This document shows, piece after piece, positions 1 through 8,595 of a DNA stretch of 64,000 nt. The notes beneath the pieces were generated by a model. The model was given only the letters and a program-made list of their open reading frames with translations, was not told the origin of the DNA and searched no databases. The stretch is from positions 620,001 through 684,000 of the forward strand of contig NZ_WOWO01000002.1 of NCBI RefSeq assembly GCF_009831455.1. Reading direction: 5' to 3'. Each line of letters opens with the position of its first letter. Position 1 is the first letter of the stretch. Both the position numbers and the translations under genes were made by a program. The DNA comes from Salinirussus salinus. Its GTDB lineage: Archaea; Halobacteriota; Halobacteria; Halobacteriales; Haloarculaceae.

Positions 1-2
1 AA

Positions 3-71
3 ACCGCATCCGTCGCCGCCAGCGCCCACGAGACGCGCTACGAGCCGGCGTGTGGACAGCCGGGGCGGTAG
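3..71 (+). CDS. 3' end of an unidentified gene, cut by the window edge
   Basis: An open frame runs in from the left edge and ends at TAG (69-71), giving a 22-residue tail ending HETRYEPACGQPGR. Nearly all its codons end in G or C, as in the real genes nearby, and it lies just upstream of and on the same strand as the FAD oxidoreductase. There is too little of it to recognise a family. It could be chance in a high-GC sequence. Confidence 0.35.
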   Translation, partial: TASVAASAHETRYEPACGQPGR

Positions 72-121
72 CCGGGACGGCGGAACGAAAACCCCTTGCC
101 CGGCCTGGCCCGAAAGCGGGC

Positions 122-757
122 ATGGACGAGACTCCGCTCCCGGTCGCGGCCGTCGAGGAAGTCGGCCCCGACACCATCGCCGTCGAGTTCGAATCGCCGC
201 CGGACTTCGAGGCCCGTCCCGGCCAGTTCGTGAAGCTCATCATGGGCGTCGACGGCGAGACCGAGCCCCGATTCTATACCATCTCTTCGCCCGACGTCGC
301 CGGGACCTTCGAAGTAACCGTCGGGATCGACCCCGAGGGAGAGGTGAGCCCGCGCCTGCGTTCGCTCGCTCCCGGGGACGAGGTGACCGTCTCCGGCCCG
401 TTCGGCAACGCCTACTACGAAGGGGAGAGCCGAGTGCTCGTTCTCGCCGGCGGCCCGGGCGTCGGCCCGGCGGTCGGTATCGCCGAACGAGCGCTCGCCG
501 AGGGCAACGGGGCGGCCGTGGTCTACCGCGACGAGGCGCCGGTCCACGAGCAGCGGCTGGCCGCCCTGGCGAGTGAGGGCGCCGACGTCGCTATCCTCGG
601 CCCCGCCGACTCGCTGACGGAGGCAGTCGCCGACGCCCTGACCGACGACACCCAGGTGTTCGTCTACGGCTTCGCGGACTTCCTCGACGACGCCACCTCG
701 GCCATCGAGGCCGCCGGGGGCGACGCCGAGGCCGCGAAAGTCGAGAACTTCGGGTGA
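122..757 (+). CDS. FAD-dependent oxidoreductase of the ferredoxin-NADP reductase family
   Basis: This 211-residue soluble protein is a minimal flavin reductase that would pass electrons between NAD(P)H and a partner. The N-terminal half is an FAD-binding barrel with the flavin motif RFYTIS (about residues 58-63). The C-terminal half begins with the nucleotide-binding loop VLAGGPGVGPAVGI. It has no 2Fe-2S domain, so the redox partner must be a separate protein. ATG at 122 is preferred over the upstream GTG at 50, because the extra residues are Arg/Pro-rich and not like the family. PyrK-like and ferredoxin reductase roles are both possible, and the partner is unknown. Confidence 0.8.
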   Translation: MDETPLPVAAVEEVGPDTIAVEFESPPDFEARPGQFVKLIMGVDGETEPRFYTISSPDVAGTFEVTVGIDPEGEVSPRLRSLAPGDEVTVSGPFGNAYYEGESRVLVLAGGPGVGPAVGIAERALAEGNGAAVVYRDEAPVHEQRLAALASEGADVAILGPADSLTEAVADALTDDTQVFVYGFADFLDDATSAIEAAGGDAEAAKVENFG

Positions 758-761
758 CTAC

Positions 762-767
762 TTTTTT
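762..767 (+). terminator. oligo-T terminator after the FAD oxidoreductase gene
   Basis: A run of six T lies five bases after the stop codon and is followed by G/C-rich inverted repeats. Archaeal RNA polymerase stops at T-runs, so this is the likely 3' end of the transcript. Confidence 0.45.
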
Positions 768-1172
768 GCGCGTCGGGTGCGCTCCCTGCGGTCGCGCACC
801 GCGTGGCGGCGAAGCCGCCACGGCATGCAGGTGCGGGCCGGCGGCCCGCAACTCGCTCGCGGAAAGAACCATAGTGAAAAAAGCCGGACGACTCGCTCCC
901 TATGGTCGCTCGCGTCCGGTGTTCTCCTGAGCACCGCAGGCGAGAACTCGTCAGAGGTTCGCTCTGACGGTGAACCGCCTCGTGCCTCCGGCACTCGGCG
1001 GATGCTCGGTGCAGGCCTGCCCTTCCCCGTCCTCGCGAGCAAAGTGAGTGAGGGCTCGAAAGGGGAGCGTAGCGAGCCTTTCGGCGTCCTCGCGCGGGTC
1101 GCTCCCGCGACCACGCGCTCCCGGCCGGCGCGCATCATCCTCGGTGCTTGACACGAACATTGAACACCGGCG
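768..1172. repeat. palindrome-rich non-coding stretch
   Basis: I find no credible gene here. Open frames on both strands encode Arg/Ser/Pro-rich low-complexity sequence without family features. Instead there is a chain of short inverted repeats. GGTGCGC (776-782) pairs with GCGCACC (794-800). A stem at 802-822 pairs CGTGGCGGC with GCCGCCACG around a GAA loop. GGCTCG (1053-1058) pairs with CGAGCC (1073-1078). Stretches like this occur between genes in many haloarchaea. They could be remnants of small elements or act as transcript ends. Confidence 0.5.
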
Positions 1173-1190
1173 GTGGCGAACCCTGCTGCG

Positions 1191-1532
1191 ATGCAGGCGC
1201 TCGTACACTTCACAGTCGGGGTATTCATGGCGATGGCGGTGTTCCTGTTCGTCGACCTGCCACCGCGACGGGAGTTTCTGCTGACCTTTCTCAGCGGTTT
1301 CTGGGGGATGGGGCCGGACGTCCACTGGGTGTTCCGGGAGTTCGGGGTCGACGCGCTGGCGGACCCCCTCCAGGCGTTTCACCGGACCGCGTTCGCGGAC
1401 CTGTTCTGGTTCCACCGTCTCATCGACTCCCTGGAGACCGGCCGGGAGAATCTGGAAGCGGCCGTCGCGCTCGGCATCTTGCTCGTGCTCGTCGTCGTCT
1501 ACTACCGCTACAACGACTGGACGGCCGCGTGA
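1191..1532 (+). CDS. small two-helix membrane protein, unknown function
   Basis: This protein of about 113 residues has an N-terminal hydrophobic helix (FTVGVFMAMAVFLFVDL), a middle amphipathic segment rich in Phe, Trp and His, and a C-terminal hydrophobic helix (VALGILLVLVVVYY) followed by a polar end. It is therefore likely an integral membrane protein with both ends on the same side. A GTG at 1173 would add six residues; the ATG at 1191 is chosen because the protein then starts close to the first helix. I do not recognise a characterised family. It probably belongs to a haloarchaeal hypothetical family. Confidence 0.6.
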   Translation: MQALVHFTVGVFMAMAVFLFVDLPPRREFLLTFLSGFWGMGPDVHWVFREFGVDALADPLQAFHRTAFADLFWFHRLIDSLETGRENLEAAVALGILLVLVVVYYRYNDWTAA

Positions 1533-1570
1533 GAGCGGGAGCTTTTGCCCCTGGAGACCCTCGTGTCTGT

Positions 1571-1741
1571 ATGTCAGACCAGAGATACGTGTACACCTCG
1601 CACGGGACGACAGCACAGAGCGGGACCGTCGGCGACCTGGAGTCGGTCGTCAACGAGTACGCCCGCGAGGGGTGGCGGCTCCACGAGACCCTCGAGGAGA
1701 ACGGCACGACCATCGGGCTGTTGTTCGAGCGGGAGGTCTGA
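1571..1741 (+). CDS. DUF4177-like small protein
   Basis: A 56-residue protein starting MSDQRYVYTS. The layout is a short strand, a helix containing LESVVNEYAREGWRLHE and a final strand GTTIGLLFEREV. The pattern 'aNEyareGWrLhe ... vlfER' is typical of DUF4177, a family of unknown function found across bacteria and archaea. The gene sits 38 bases after the preceding membrane protein in the same direction and could be co-transcribed. It ends before the convergent thioesterase gene. Confidence 0.65.
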   Translation: MSDQRYVYTSHGTTAQSGTVGDLESVVNEYAREGWRLHETLEENGTTIGLLFEREV

Positions 1742-1788
1742 GCCCGGACGAGCCAGACAGGGCAGACCCGACCCGTCCACCCGGCGCC

Positions 1789-2220
1789 TCACTCGGCCTG
1801 GCCGGCTTCGCTGTCCCAGGGCGTCCCCTCGTTGCTGCCGCCGGTCTTGTAGGTGCCGTGGGCGGTGGCGACGTGTGTCCCCTCCTCGTCGTAGACCTCG
1901 ACCCGCGAGAGCGCGATGCTCCCCCCGAAGCGAACGACGTCGGCCTCGGCGCGCAGGTCGGAAGTGACGGGGGCGAGGTAGTCGATGCGCATGTCGACGG
2001 TCGGCGTCGCCTGGTCGGTCATCGAGATGACCGCCGCGCCGCCGACCGTGTCCGCGAGCGAGTAGGTCGCCCCGCCGTGGGCGATCAGCGTCTCGGTGTT
2101 CGAGGAGTGGTCGGGCGTCATCGGCATCCGGCCGACCGCGTGGCCGTCCGCCGCCTCGACGAGTTCGATGTCGAGGAGGTTCGCGTAGGGCATCCGGTCT
2201 TGCAGGGAGTCCTCACTCAT
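1789..2220 (-). CDS. PaaI-like hotdog-fold thioesterase
   Basis: This 143-residue protein has the PaaI/YdiI hotdog signature. The central helix carries the HGGATYSLADTVGGAA pattern, in which the residues after HGG line the active site, and is followed by strands ending in a Gly-rich tail. Such enzymes hydrolyse acyl-CoA thioesters, here perhaps releasing CoA in the neighbouring methylmalonyl/propionyl-CoA cluster. The ATG at 2220 (MSEDSLQDRM) is used; an upstream ATG would add nine residues. The gene follows the epimerase and mutase in the same direction with short gaps, so a shared operon is likely. The substrate cannot be read from sequence. Confidence 0.85.
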   Translation of the reverse strand: MSEDSLQDRMPYANLLDIELVEAADGHAVGRMPMTPDHSSNTETLIAHGGATYSLADTVGGAAVISMTDQATPTVDMRIDYLAPVTSDLRAEADVVRFGGSIALSRVEVYDEEGTHVATAHGTYKTGGSNEGTPWDSEAGQAE

Positions 2221-2259
2221 CGGAAGCGGTTGCACCGCGGCGCCCAAAAGCCCGCCGGG

Positions 2260-2643
2260 TCAGTGCTGGACGAACTCGACGAGGATCCCGCCGGTGTCCC
2301 CGGGGTGGAGGAAGGCGACGTCGTGGCCCCACGCGCCGGGTCTGGGCTCCTCGTCGATGAGCGCGACGTCGTGTGCGCGGGCCCGGTCGAGGGCCGCCTC
2401 GATGTCGTCGGTCTCCAAGGCGACGTGGTGGATCCCGGGGCCGTTGTCCTCGAGGTACGAGGCGATGGGGCCGTCCTCGAGGGGTTCCAGCAGTTCGAGA
2501 TAGCCCCCACCCACGTCGAGGAAGACGACCTCCATCCCGTCGAAGCGCTCGTCGTGGACGCGGTCGCAGTCCAGCAGGTCGGTGTACAGGTCGGCCAGAC
2601 CGTCGGCGTCCTCGGTCGCGACGCCGGCGTGGTCGAAGTCCAT
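2260..2643 (-). CDS. mce: methylmalonyl-CoA epimerase (VOC family)
   Basis: A 127-residue vicinal-oxygen-chelate protein made of two beta-alpha-beta-beta modules. It starts MDFDHAGVATEDAD, with the first metal-ligand His in FDHAG, and contains the second-module motif GIHHVALETDDIE and the C-terminal metal Glu in ILVEFVQ. This matches methylmalonyl-CoA epimerase, which interconverts (2R)- and (2S)-methylmalonyl-CoA. It lies 63 bases downstream of the mutase large subunit on the same strand, which supports the assignment over a generic glyoxalase. The ATG at 2643 gives the usual family N terminus. Confidence 0.9.
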   Translation of the reverse strand: MDFDHAGVATEDADGLADLYTDLLDCDRVHDERFDGMEVVFLDVGGGYLELLEPLEDGPIASYLEDNGPGIHHVALETDDIEAALDRARAHDVALIDEEPRPGAWGHDVAFLHPGDTGGILVEFVQH

Positions 2644-2706
2644 GCAAGGGGCTGCGGTCGCGGCGGACAAAAAGCCCCGGCGCGAGGGCGGCGCGCCCCC
2701 CGGCGG

Positions 2707-4383
2707 TCACATCCCGGGCTGGTGCTCGCCGAAGACGTCACGCATCGCGTCACAGACCTCTCCGGTCGTCGCGTACGCCTTGACGGCGTCGATGATGTAG
2801 GGCATGAGGTTCTCGTCGCCGCGGGCGGCCTCCCGGAGCGCGTCCAGGCGCTGCTCCACTTCGGCGTCGTCCCGTTCCTCCCGGACGGCGGCGACGTTTT
2901 CCTTCTGGCGCCGTTCCTCCTCCGCGGAGACCTCCTCGATGTCAACCTCCTGTTCCTCGTCGACCTGGTACTTGTTGACGCCGACGATGACCCGCTCCTC
3001 CTCCTCCTGCTCGCGCTGGCGCTCGAAGGCGACGTCCTGGATCTGCCGTTGCACCCACTGGTCTTCGATGGCCTTGCGCATCCCGCCGCGGTCGTCGACC
3101 TCGCGGATGATCTCGAAGGCCTCCTCCTCCAGCTCGTCGGTGAGACTCTCGACGTAGTAACTCCCGCCCAGCGGGTCGATGGTGTCGGCCGCGCCGGACT
3201 CGTGGGCGAGGATCTGCTGGGTGCGCAGGGCCGTCCGGACCGACTCCTCGGTCGGGATCGACAGCGCCTCGTCCTTGCCGTTCGTGTGGAGGCTCTGGGT
3301 CCCGCCCAGAACCGCCGCGAGCGCCTGGTAGGCGACCCGGACGATGTTGTTGTCGACCTGCTGGGCCGTGAGTGTCGAGCCCGCCGTCTGGGTGTGGAAC
3401 TTCAGCTGCTTGGACTTGGGGTTCTCCGCGCCGAACCGCTCCTCCATGATCTGGGCCCACATCCGACGGGCCGCGCGGAACTTCGCGACCTCCTCGAGGA
3501 CGTTGTTGTAGGAGGCGAAGAAAAAGGACAGCTGCGGGGCGAAGTCGTCGACGTCCAGCCCGGCGTCGATGGCAGCCTGGACGTATTCGATCCCGTTGCC
3601 CAGCGTGAAGGCGATCTCCTGGGCCGCGGTCGAGCCGGCCTCGCGGATGTGGTAGCCGGAGATGGAGATGGTGTTGAAGTTCGGCACCTCCTCCGCGCAG
3701 AATTCGAAGATGTCCGTGATGATCCGCATCGACGGACCGGGCGGGTAGATGTAGGTGTTGCGGGCGATGTACTCCTTGAGCACGTCGTTCTGGATCGTGC
3801 CCCGCAGCTCCGAACGGTCGACGCCCTGCTTGTCGCCGACGGCGATGTACATCGCGAGCAACACCGAGGCGGGGGCGTTGATGGTCATCGACGTCGACAC
3901 CTCGTCGAGCGGGATGCCGTCGAAGACCGTCTCCATGTCATCAAGCGAGTCGATGGCGACGCCGGTCTTGCCGACCTCGCCCGCCGACATGGGGTCGTCG
4001 GAGTCGTGGCCCATCTGGGTCGGCAGGTCGAAGGCCGTCGAGAGGCCGGTCTGGCCCTCCTCGATCAGGTAGTTGAACCGCTCGTTGGTCTCGCTCGCGG
4101 TGCCCATGCCGGCGTACTGGCGCATCGTCCACAGCCGACCGCGGTACATCGTCGGGTAGACTCCGCGGGTGTACGGTTCCTCACCCGGGAAACCCAGGTC
4201 CTCCTCGTAGTCGAGGTCAGCGATGTCGGCCGGCGTGTAGAGCGGGTCGACTTCCTGTCCGCCGGTGTCGGTGTCAAAGGTCTCCTTGCGCTCGCCGAAC
4301 CGGTCGAGCACCGGCGAGAGCGTCTCCTCCTCCCAGGCCTCCTTCCCGTCGCGGATGGCCTGGAGGTCGTCCTGGTCGAACAT
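2707..4383 (-). CDS. mcmA1: methylmalonyl-CoA mutase, large (catalytic) subunit
   Basis: This 558-residue protein is the substrate-binding barrel of B12-dependent methylmalonyl-CoA mutase, which converts (R)-methylmalonyl-CoA and succinyl-CoA. The classic segment [18 protein letters not shown] followed by TASETNERF lies at about residues 72-103, and [14 protein letters not shown] follows. It ends without a cobalamin-binding domain, as in archaea where that domain is a separate protein; no such gene is in this window. The epimerase and thioesterase lie downstream in the same direction. The cofactor would come from cobamide synthesis, two genes of which lie at 39-41.5 kb. Confidence 0.95.
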   Translation of the reverse strand: MFDQDDLQAIRDGKEAWEEETLSPVLDRFGERKETFDTDTGGQEVDPLYTPADIADLDYEEDLGFPGEEPYTRGVYPTMYRGRLWTMRQYAGMGTASETNERFNYLIEEGQTGLSTAFDLPTQMGHDSDDPMSAGEVGKTGVAIDSLDDMETVFDGIPLDEVSTSMTINAPASVLLAMYIAVGDKQGVDRSELRGTIQNDVLKEYIARNTYIYPPGPSMRIITDIFEFCAEEVPNFNTISISGYHIREAGSTAAQEIAFTLGNGIEYVQAAIDAGLDVDDFAPQLSFFFASYNNVLEEVAKFRAARRMWAQIMEERFGAENPKSKQLKFHTQTAGSTLTAQQVDNNIVRVAYQALAAVLGGTQSLHTNGKDEALSIPTEESVRTALRTQQILAHESGAADTIDPLGGSYYVESLTDELEEEAFEIIREVDDRGGMRKAIEDQWVQRQIQDVAFERQREQEEEERVIVGVNKYQVDEEQEVDIEEVSAEEERRQKENVAAVREERDDAEVEQRLDALREAARGDENLMPYIIDAVKAYATTGEVCDAMRDVFGEHQPGM

Positions 4384-4487
4384 GACCCACCCTTCGGCCC
4401 CCGCCCCTTAAATCGTGTCGGGGTGGCCGGTCACGCCGGATGGAACGGTCGAACTCCAGAGGGCGGCAGGACTCTGCGGGTAGCCAG

Positions 4488-5069
4488 TCAGTCACCGGTG
4501 TCGTACTTGTAGGTCGCCTCGTCGGGGTCGATCCCGAAGTCCTCCGGGCCCTCCTGGGGCTCGGTGTCCTCCTCCTCGGGAGTCGCCCCCTTGAACGCCC
4601 GGCGCAGCCGCTGGGGCATCCGGAACCGGTCGACCTCCACCCGCAGCGGCACCGCCCCCGGCGTGACGGTGTCCTGCTTTTTGGTGAGACGCTCGCGGAG
4701 GTGCTCCGGGAGCTGGGCGACGTCGACCCGCTCGAAGCCGAACTGCCGGAGGTAGTCGGGTTCGTCGATGAAGGCGTAGACGACCTCGAACCCATCGTCG
4801 CTCGCCGTCTGGACCAGCCGCTCGACGACGTGGGCTCCCACGCCCTGGCCGCGCCACTCCTCCAGTACCCCGAGGCTGGTCAGCTCGCAGACCTCGCCGT
4901 TCTCGGTCTTGTCCACGCGGACGCGGCCGAACCCGGCCCGTTCGTTCGCCTCCTCGTCGACCGCGATGACGTAGTCCCGGGAGCGGAAGCCGACCTCGTC
5001 GAGCCCCATCTCCTCGATGTGGTCGAGCAACCACGCCTCGTCTCGGTTGCGGGCGTCCCGGACGTACAT
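4488..5069 (-). CDS. GNAT-family N-acetyltransferase
   Basis: A 193-residue protein. Its first 140 residues are a GNAT fold: MYVRDARNRDEAWLLDHI, the strand pair around VIAVDEEANERAGFGRVRV, and the acetyl-CoA loop EEWRGQGVGAHVVERLV (the R/Q-x-x-G-x-G/A motif). The C-terminal 50 residues are acidic and probably disordered. It would transfer an acetyl group to an amine on an unknown small molecule or protein. An open frame extends upstream, but ATG at 5069 matches the usual GNAT start. It is divergent from the acyl-CoA synthetase. An acetyltransferase next to such a ligase may control the ligase's active-site lysine, which is inference only. Confidence 0.85.
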   Translation of the reverse strand: MYVRDARNRDEAWLLDHIEEMGLDEVGFRSRDYVIAVDEEANERAGFGRVRVDKTENGEVCELTSLGVLEEWRGQGVGAHVVERLVQTASDDGFEVVYAFIDEPDYLRQFGFERVDVAQLPEHLRERLTKKQDTVTPGAVPLRVEVDRFRMPQRLRRAFKGATPEEEDTEPQEGPEDFGIDPDEATYKYDTGD

Positions 5070-5210
5070 ACTCCCGCCTTCGACGGCCGCGGTCAAAGGG
5101 TTTCCGGCGTCCCGCAGACCGGTGGCCGGGGCGTGCCCAACGCCGGCCGACCCGCGTGATTGCGGGGGCCGCTCTGCCGGCGGACCGCCGCGGGTGACGC
5201 TCACCTCACA

Positions 5211-5219
5211 CAAATACTT
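5211..5219 (+). promoter_or_regulatory. TATA box for the acyl-CoA synthetase gene
   Basis: An A/T-rich CAAATACTT stands out in G/C-rich DNA about 31 bases before the ATG at 5246. That is the spacing expected for an archaeal TATA box driving a leaderless or nearly leaderless mRNA. Confidence 0.5.
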
Positions 5220-5245
5220 TGAGCCGACTCGTCGTGTGTACACAC

Positions 5246-7243
5246 ATGTCCCAGTCAGACGAGCTCGAAGTGGCCTACGAACCGGACGAGGCGTTCGTCC
5301 GCTCGAGCAACATCTACCAGTTCATGCAGGCACACGGCATCGAAAGCTACGACGAACTCCACCGCCGGAGCGTCGAGGACGTCGAGGGCGTCGAGGATTC
5401 CGGACTGGACTGGTTCTGGGACGACGTCGTCGACCACCTCGGGCTGGAGTTCTACGAGGACTACGACCGGGTGCGCGACGCGAGCGGCGGGCCGCAGTTC
5501 ACCGACTGGTACGTCGGCGGGGAGCTCAACATCGCCCACAACGTCGTCGACCGCCACGCCCGGGTCGACAGCGGCACGCGCAACCACGTCGCCACCATCT
5601 GGGAGGGCGAGGACGGCCAGGTCCGGGAGATGACCTACCACGAACTCCACCGCCAGGCCAACCAGGTCGCGAACTACCTGGAGAGTCGCGGGGTCGGGAC
5701 GGGCGACACCGTCGGGCTCTACATGCCGATGGTCCCGGAAGTCGTCTCCATCATGTACGGCTGTTTCAAGGTCGGTGCCATCGCCGTCCCCATCTTCTCG
5801 GGCTTCGGCGTCGACGCCACCGCCACGCGGATCGCCGACTCCGAACCCTCAGTCCTCTTTACCGGCGACGGCTTCCTCCGGCGTGGCTCCGAGATCCACC
5901 TCAAACAGCAGGCCGACGAGGCCATCGGCGAGGCCGGCCACGTCGAGCACACGGTCGTCTACTCCCGGCTGGGCCACGAGGCGGGCTCCGAGGCCGTCCC
6001 CTGGGCCGACCGCGACGAGTGGTGGGAAGAAGCCATCGCGACACAGGACGACAGCTACGAGACGAAATCGCTGCCCTCGGACCAGGAGTGTATGCTGCTG
6101 TACTCGTCGGGGACCACCGGCAAGCCGAAGGGGATCGTCCACACCCACGCCGGCGGGCTGGTCCAGCCGGCCAAGGAGCTGTACTTCGCGTTCGACCACA
6201 AGCCCGGCGACCGCTTCTTCTGGGTGTCCGACATCGGCTGGATGATGGGGCCCTGGACGCTGATCGGGAATCACGTCTTCGGCGGCACGATCTTCATCTA
6301 CGAGGGGGCGCCGGACTACCCCGAGCCCGACCGGTTCTGGGAGATGATCGACCGCCACAAGCTCTCGGCGTTCGGCGTCTCGCCGACCGCGATCCGCGCG
6401 CTCCGGAAACACGGCACCGAGTGGCTGGAGGGCCACGACCTCTCCTCGCTGCGCCTGCTTGGCTCGACGGGCGAGCCCTGGGACCCCGAGTCCTGGCAGT
6501 GGTTCCTCGACGAGGTCGGCGGCGGCGACACGCCGGTCATGAACATCTCCGGCGGCACGGAGATATTCGGCTGCTTCCTCCAGCCCTCCCCCGTGCACGC
6601 GCTCAAACCCGGCACGCTCGCCGCCCCCGCGCTCGGGATGGACGTCGACATCGTGAACAGACAGGGCGAGTCCGTCGCCGACGCGGGCGAGCGGGGCTAC
6701 CTGGTCTGCAAGTCCTCGGCGCCCTCGATGACGAAGTCGCTGTGGAGCGGCGACGAACGGTACCTCGAGGAGTACTGGAGCACCTTCGAGGACATGTGGA
6801 ACCACGGCGACTGGGCCCGGAAAGACGCCGACGGCTTCTGGTTCCTCGAGGGACGGGCCGACGACGTGCTCAACGTCGCCGGCCGGAAGGTCGGCCCCGC
6901 GGAGGTGGAAGGCGCGCTCATCGAGCACGAGGCCGTCAACGCCGCGGTCGCCGTCGGCGCGCCCGACGACACGACCGGGACCGCCGTCGTCACCTACGTC
7001 ATCCTCAACGAGGGCTACGAACCCTCCGATGAGCTCCGCGAGCGGCTGCGCGACCAGGTCGGCGAGGAACTGGGCAAGCCGTTCCGGCCCCGCGAGGTAC
7101 TCTTCGTCGACGAGTTCCCCGAGACCCAGAGCGGGAAGATCGTCCGCCGGATCATCCAGTCGGTGTACACCGGCGAGGAGGTCGGCGACCTCTCCAGCAT
7201 CGACAACCCCGAGGCCATCGAGGAGATCGAGCGGGCGAGCTGA
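5246..7243 (+). CDS. AMP-forming acyl-CoA synthetase (acetyl/propionyl-CoA synthetase type)
   Basis: This 665-residue ligase activates a short carboxylic acid with ATP and CoA. Its length and acetyl-CoA-synthetase N-terminal region resemble Acs and propionyl-CoA synthetase. The phosphate loop YSSGTTGKPKG is at residues 286-296, the IGWMMGPW segment follows, the core motif RADDVLNVAGRKVGPAEVE is near the hinge, and the catalytic lysine is K631 in TQSGKIVRR, a site commonly regulated by acetylation. It is divergent from the GNAT gene and beside the methylmalonyl-CoA genes, so propionate or acetate is the best guess for substrate. ATG at 5246 fits the upstream TATA box. Confidence 0.85.
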   Translation: MSQSDELEVAYEPDEAFVRSSNIYQFMQAHGIESYDELHRRSVEDVEGVEDSGLDWFWDDVVDHLGLEFYEDYDRVRDASGGPQFTDWYVGGELNIAHNVVDRHARVDSGTRNHVATIWEGEDGQVREMTYHELHRQANQVANYLESRGVGTGDTVGLYMPMVPEVVSIMYGCFKVGAIAVPIFSGFGVDATATRIADSEPSVLFTGDGFLRRGSEIHLKQQADEAIGEAGHVEHTVVYSRLGHEAGSEAVPWADRDEWWEEAIATQDDSYETKSLPSDQECMLLYSSGTTGKPKGIVHTHAGGLVQPAKELYFAFDHKPGDRFFWVSDIGWMMGPWTLIGNHVFGGTIFIYEGAPDYPEPDRFWEMIDRHKLSAFGVSPTAIRALRKHGTEWLEGHDLSSLRLLGSTGEPWDPESWQWFLDEVGGGDTPVMNISGGTEIFGCFLQPSPVHALKPGTLAAPALGMDVDIVNRQGESVADAGERGYLVCKSSAPSMTKSLWSGDERYLEEYWSTFEDMWNHGDWARKDADGFWFLEGRADDVLNVAGRKVGPAEVEGALIEHEAVNAAVAVGAPDDTTGTAVVTYVILNEGYEPSDELRERLRDQVGEELGKPFRPREVLFVDEFPETQSGKIVRRIIQSVYTGEEVGDLSSIDNPEAIEEIERAS

Positions 7244-7244
7244 C

Positions 7245-8594
7245 TCACTCGAGGGCGGCCCCGCAGGCCGGACAGAAGACCGCCCCCGGGTCGTGTGACT
7301 CGCCACACTCCGGGCAGACGTCGTCCGCGGTCGCGCCGGCCGCGTCACCGGCCCCGGCGGCGCCGCCGGCCGTCGCGTCTGTTCCGGCATCGGCCCGTTC
7401 GTCCCCCGAGTCGGCTCCGGGCGACAGCGGGTCTTCGTCGTCGTCGCCGTCGCCCGGGGGCGTGTAGACCCGGGTGTTGCTCACGTCGTCGGTCAGCTCC
7501 GGGTCCCCGGGACCGGTGTCGACGGTCGGCGAGTCCGATTCGTCCGAATCACGGACACCGTCCGTCTCAGTCGGGTCTGCCGTATCCGGGGACGTGTCCG
7601 GCGGGGAACTGGAGGATCCGGAGGAGGCTGACGGGGACGTCGACCCCGTTCCGGATCCCGACCCGGACGTAGACCCGGACCCCGTCGAGGGCCTCGACGG
7701 GGAGGAAGTAGAGGTGGAGCCGGAAGCCGGCCCACCGGCGCCAGTCCTGTCGGTGGTCGGGCGCGCGAAGTCCGGGTACCGCTGGCCGGTCCGGAGCTCC
7801 GACCGCGGGACGTCGGGCTCGCGGACCCGGTCGACCACGCCGGCGAGTGTCTGGACCAGCAGGTAGAGAACCGACAGTCCAACGGGGACAGTGACGGCGG
7901 CGGCGACCGCCGCGGGGAGCGTCGCGCCGGCGACGGTCACGCGCCCGTCGACGAGCCAGACCGCGCCGTCGACGCCGACGGCTCCGGCGACACCCTCGAC
8001 GACGGACACGAGGTAGTCCCGGCGCCCGGCCAGAACCGCGCCCCCGGTGAGCAGGGCGACAGCGAGAGCCAGGAAGCTCAGTCCCGCGGCCGCCGCCAGC
8101 GCCCGCGGCGCGGACAGGGAGAAGACCCGGTAACCGTACGCGACGGTCCGCACGAGCACGAAGAGGGCAGCGAGGACGAGCACGGCGAAGACCGGCCACG
8201 GCGGCCCGGCGAGTGCGACGGTCGCCACGGCGGCCACCGCGAGGAGGACGACCGGCGGAGCCAGCAGCGCCGACGGGTGCCGGTAGCGGTACTGCTGTGC
8301 GATGTTGCCGCTCTCGTTCGTCAGCTGGCCGACCAGCAGCCGGGCCCCGACAGCCGCCGGGACCAGCACCCACGCCAGGAGCGCGACGGCGACCAGACCC
8401 GTCTTCGCGCCGGTCCAGGGCTCGGGCGACAGCGAGACGTTCAGCGCGTCCGCGCCGAAGGTGAGCGCGGCCCCCGAGAGGCCGACCCACAGCGCGTAGA
8501 CGACGAGCGCGAGCAACCCGCCACCGAACAGTCGGGCCTCACCGGCGCCCGCGAGACGGAAGGAGGAGACGAGATCCTCGCGTCGTCCGGCCAT
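7245..8594 (-). CDS. multi-pass membrane protein with C-terminal zinc ribbon
   Basis: A 449-residue protein. About 260 N-terminal residues form several hydrophobic helices (for example LFGGGLLALVVYALWVGL and PAAVAAAVTVPVGLSVLYLLV). A Ser/Thr/Gly/Asp-rich low-complexity linker of about 140 residues follows. The protein ends in one zinc ribbon with two CxxC pairs, in CPECGE and CPACGA. The zinc ribbon is probably cytoplasmic. I do not know the function. It begins one base after the stop of the zinc-ribbon/FHA protein, so the two are surely co-transcribed and may form a membrane complex. Confidence 0.75.
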   Translation of the reverse strand: MAGRREDLVSSFRLAGAGEARLFGGGLLALVVYALWVGLSGAALTFGADALNVSLSPEPWTGAKTGLVAVALLAWVLVPAAVGARLLVGQLTNESGNIAQQYRYRHPSALLAPPVVLLAVAAVATVALAGPPWPVFAVLVLAALFVLVRTVAYGYRVFSLSAPRALAAAAGLSFLALAVALLTGGAVLAGRRDYLVSVVEGVAGAVGVDGAVWLVDGRVTVAGATLPAAVAAAVTVPVGLSVLYLLVQTLAGVVDRVREPDVPRSELRTGQRYPDFARPTTDRTGAGGPASGSTSTSSPSRPSTGSGSTSGSGSGTGSTSPSASSGSSSSPPDTSPDTADPTETDGVRDSDESDSPTVDTGPGDPELTDDVSNTRVYTPPGDGDDDEDPLSPGADSGDERADAGTDATAGGAAGAGDAAGATADDVCPECGESHDPGAVFCPACGAALE

Positions 8595-8595
8595 A

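Noticed and set aside
777-1151. A 124-residue frame in the left-end gap
   Set aside because: Arg/Ser-rich low-complexity protein arising from inverted repeats; no start signal or family features.
1672-4512. A 946-residue open frame on the plus strand opposite the thioesterase, epimerase and mutase genes
   Set aside because: It is the Val/Asp/Arg/Leu-rich antisense reading typical of high-G+C DNA; the minus strand carries three clear enzyme families over the same bases.
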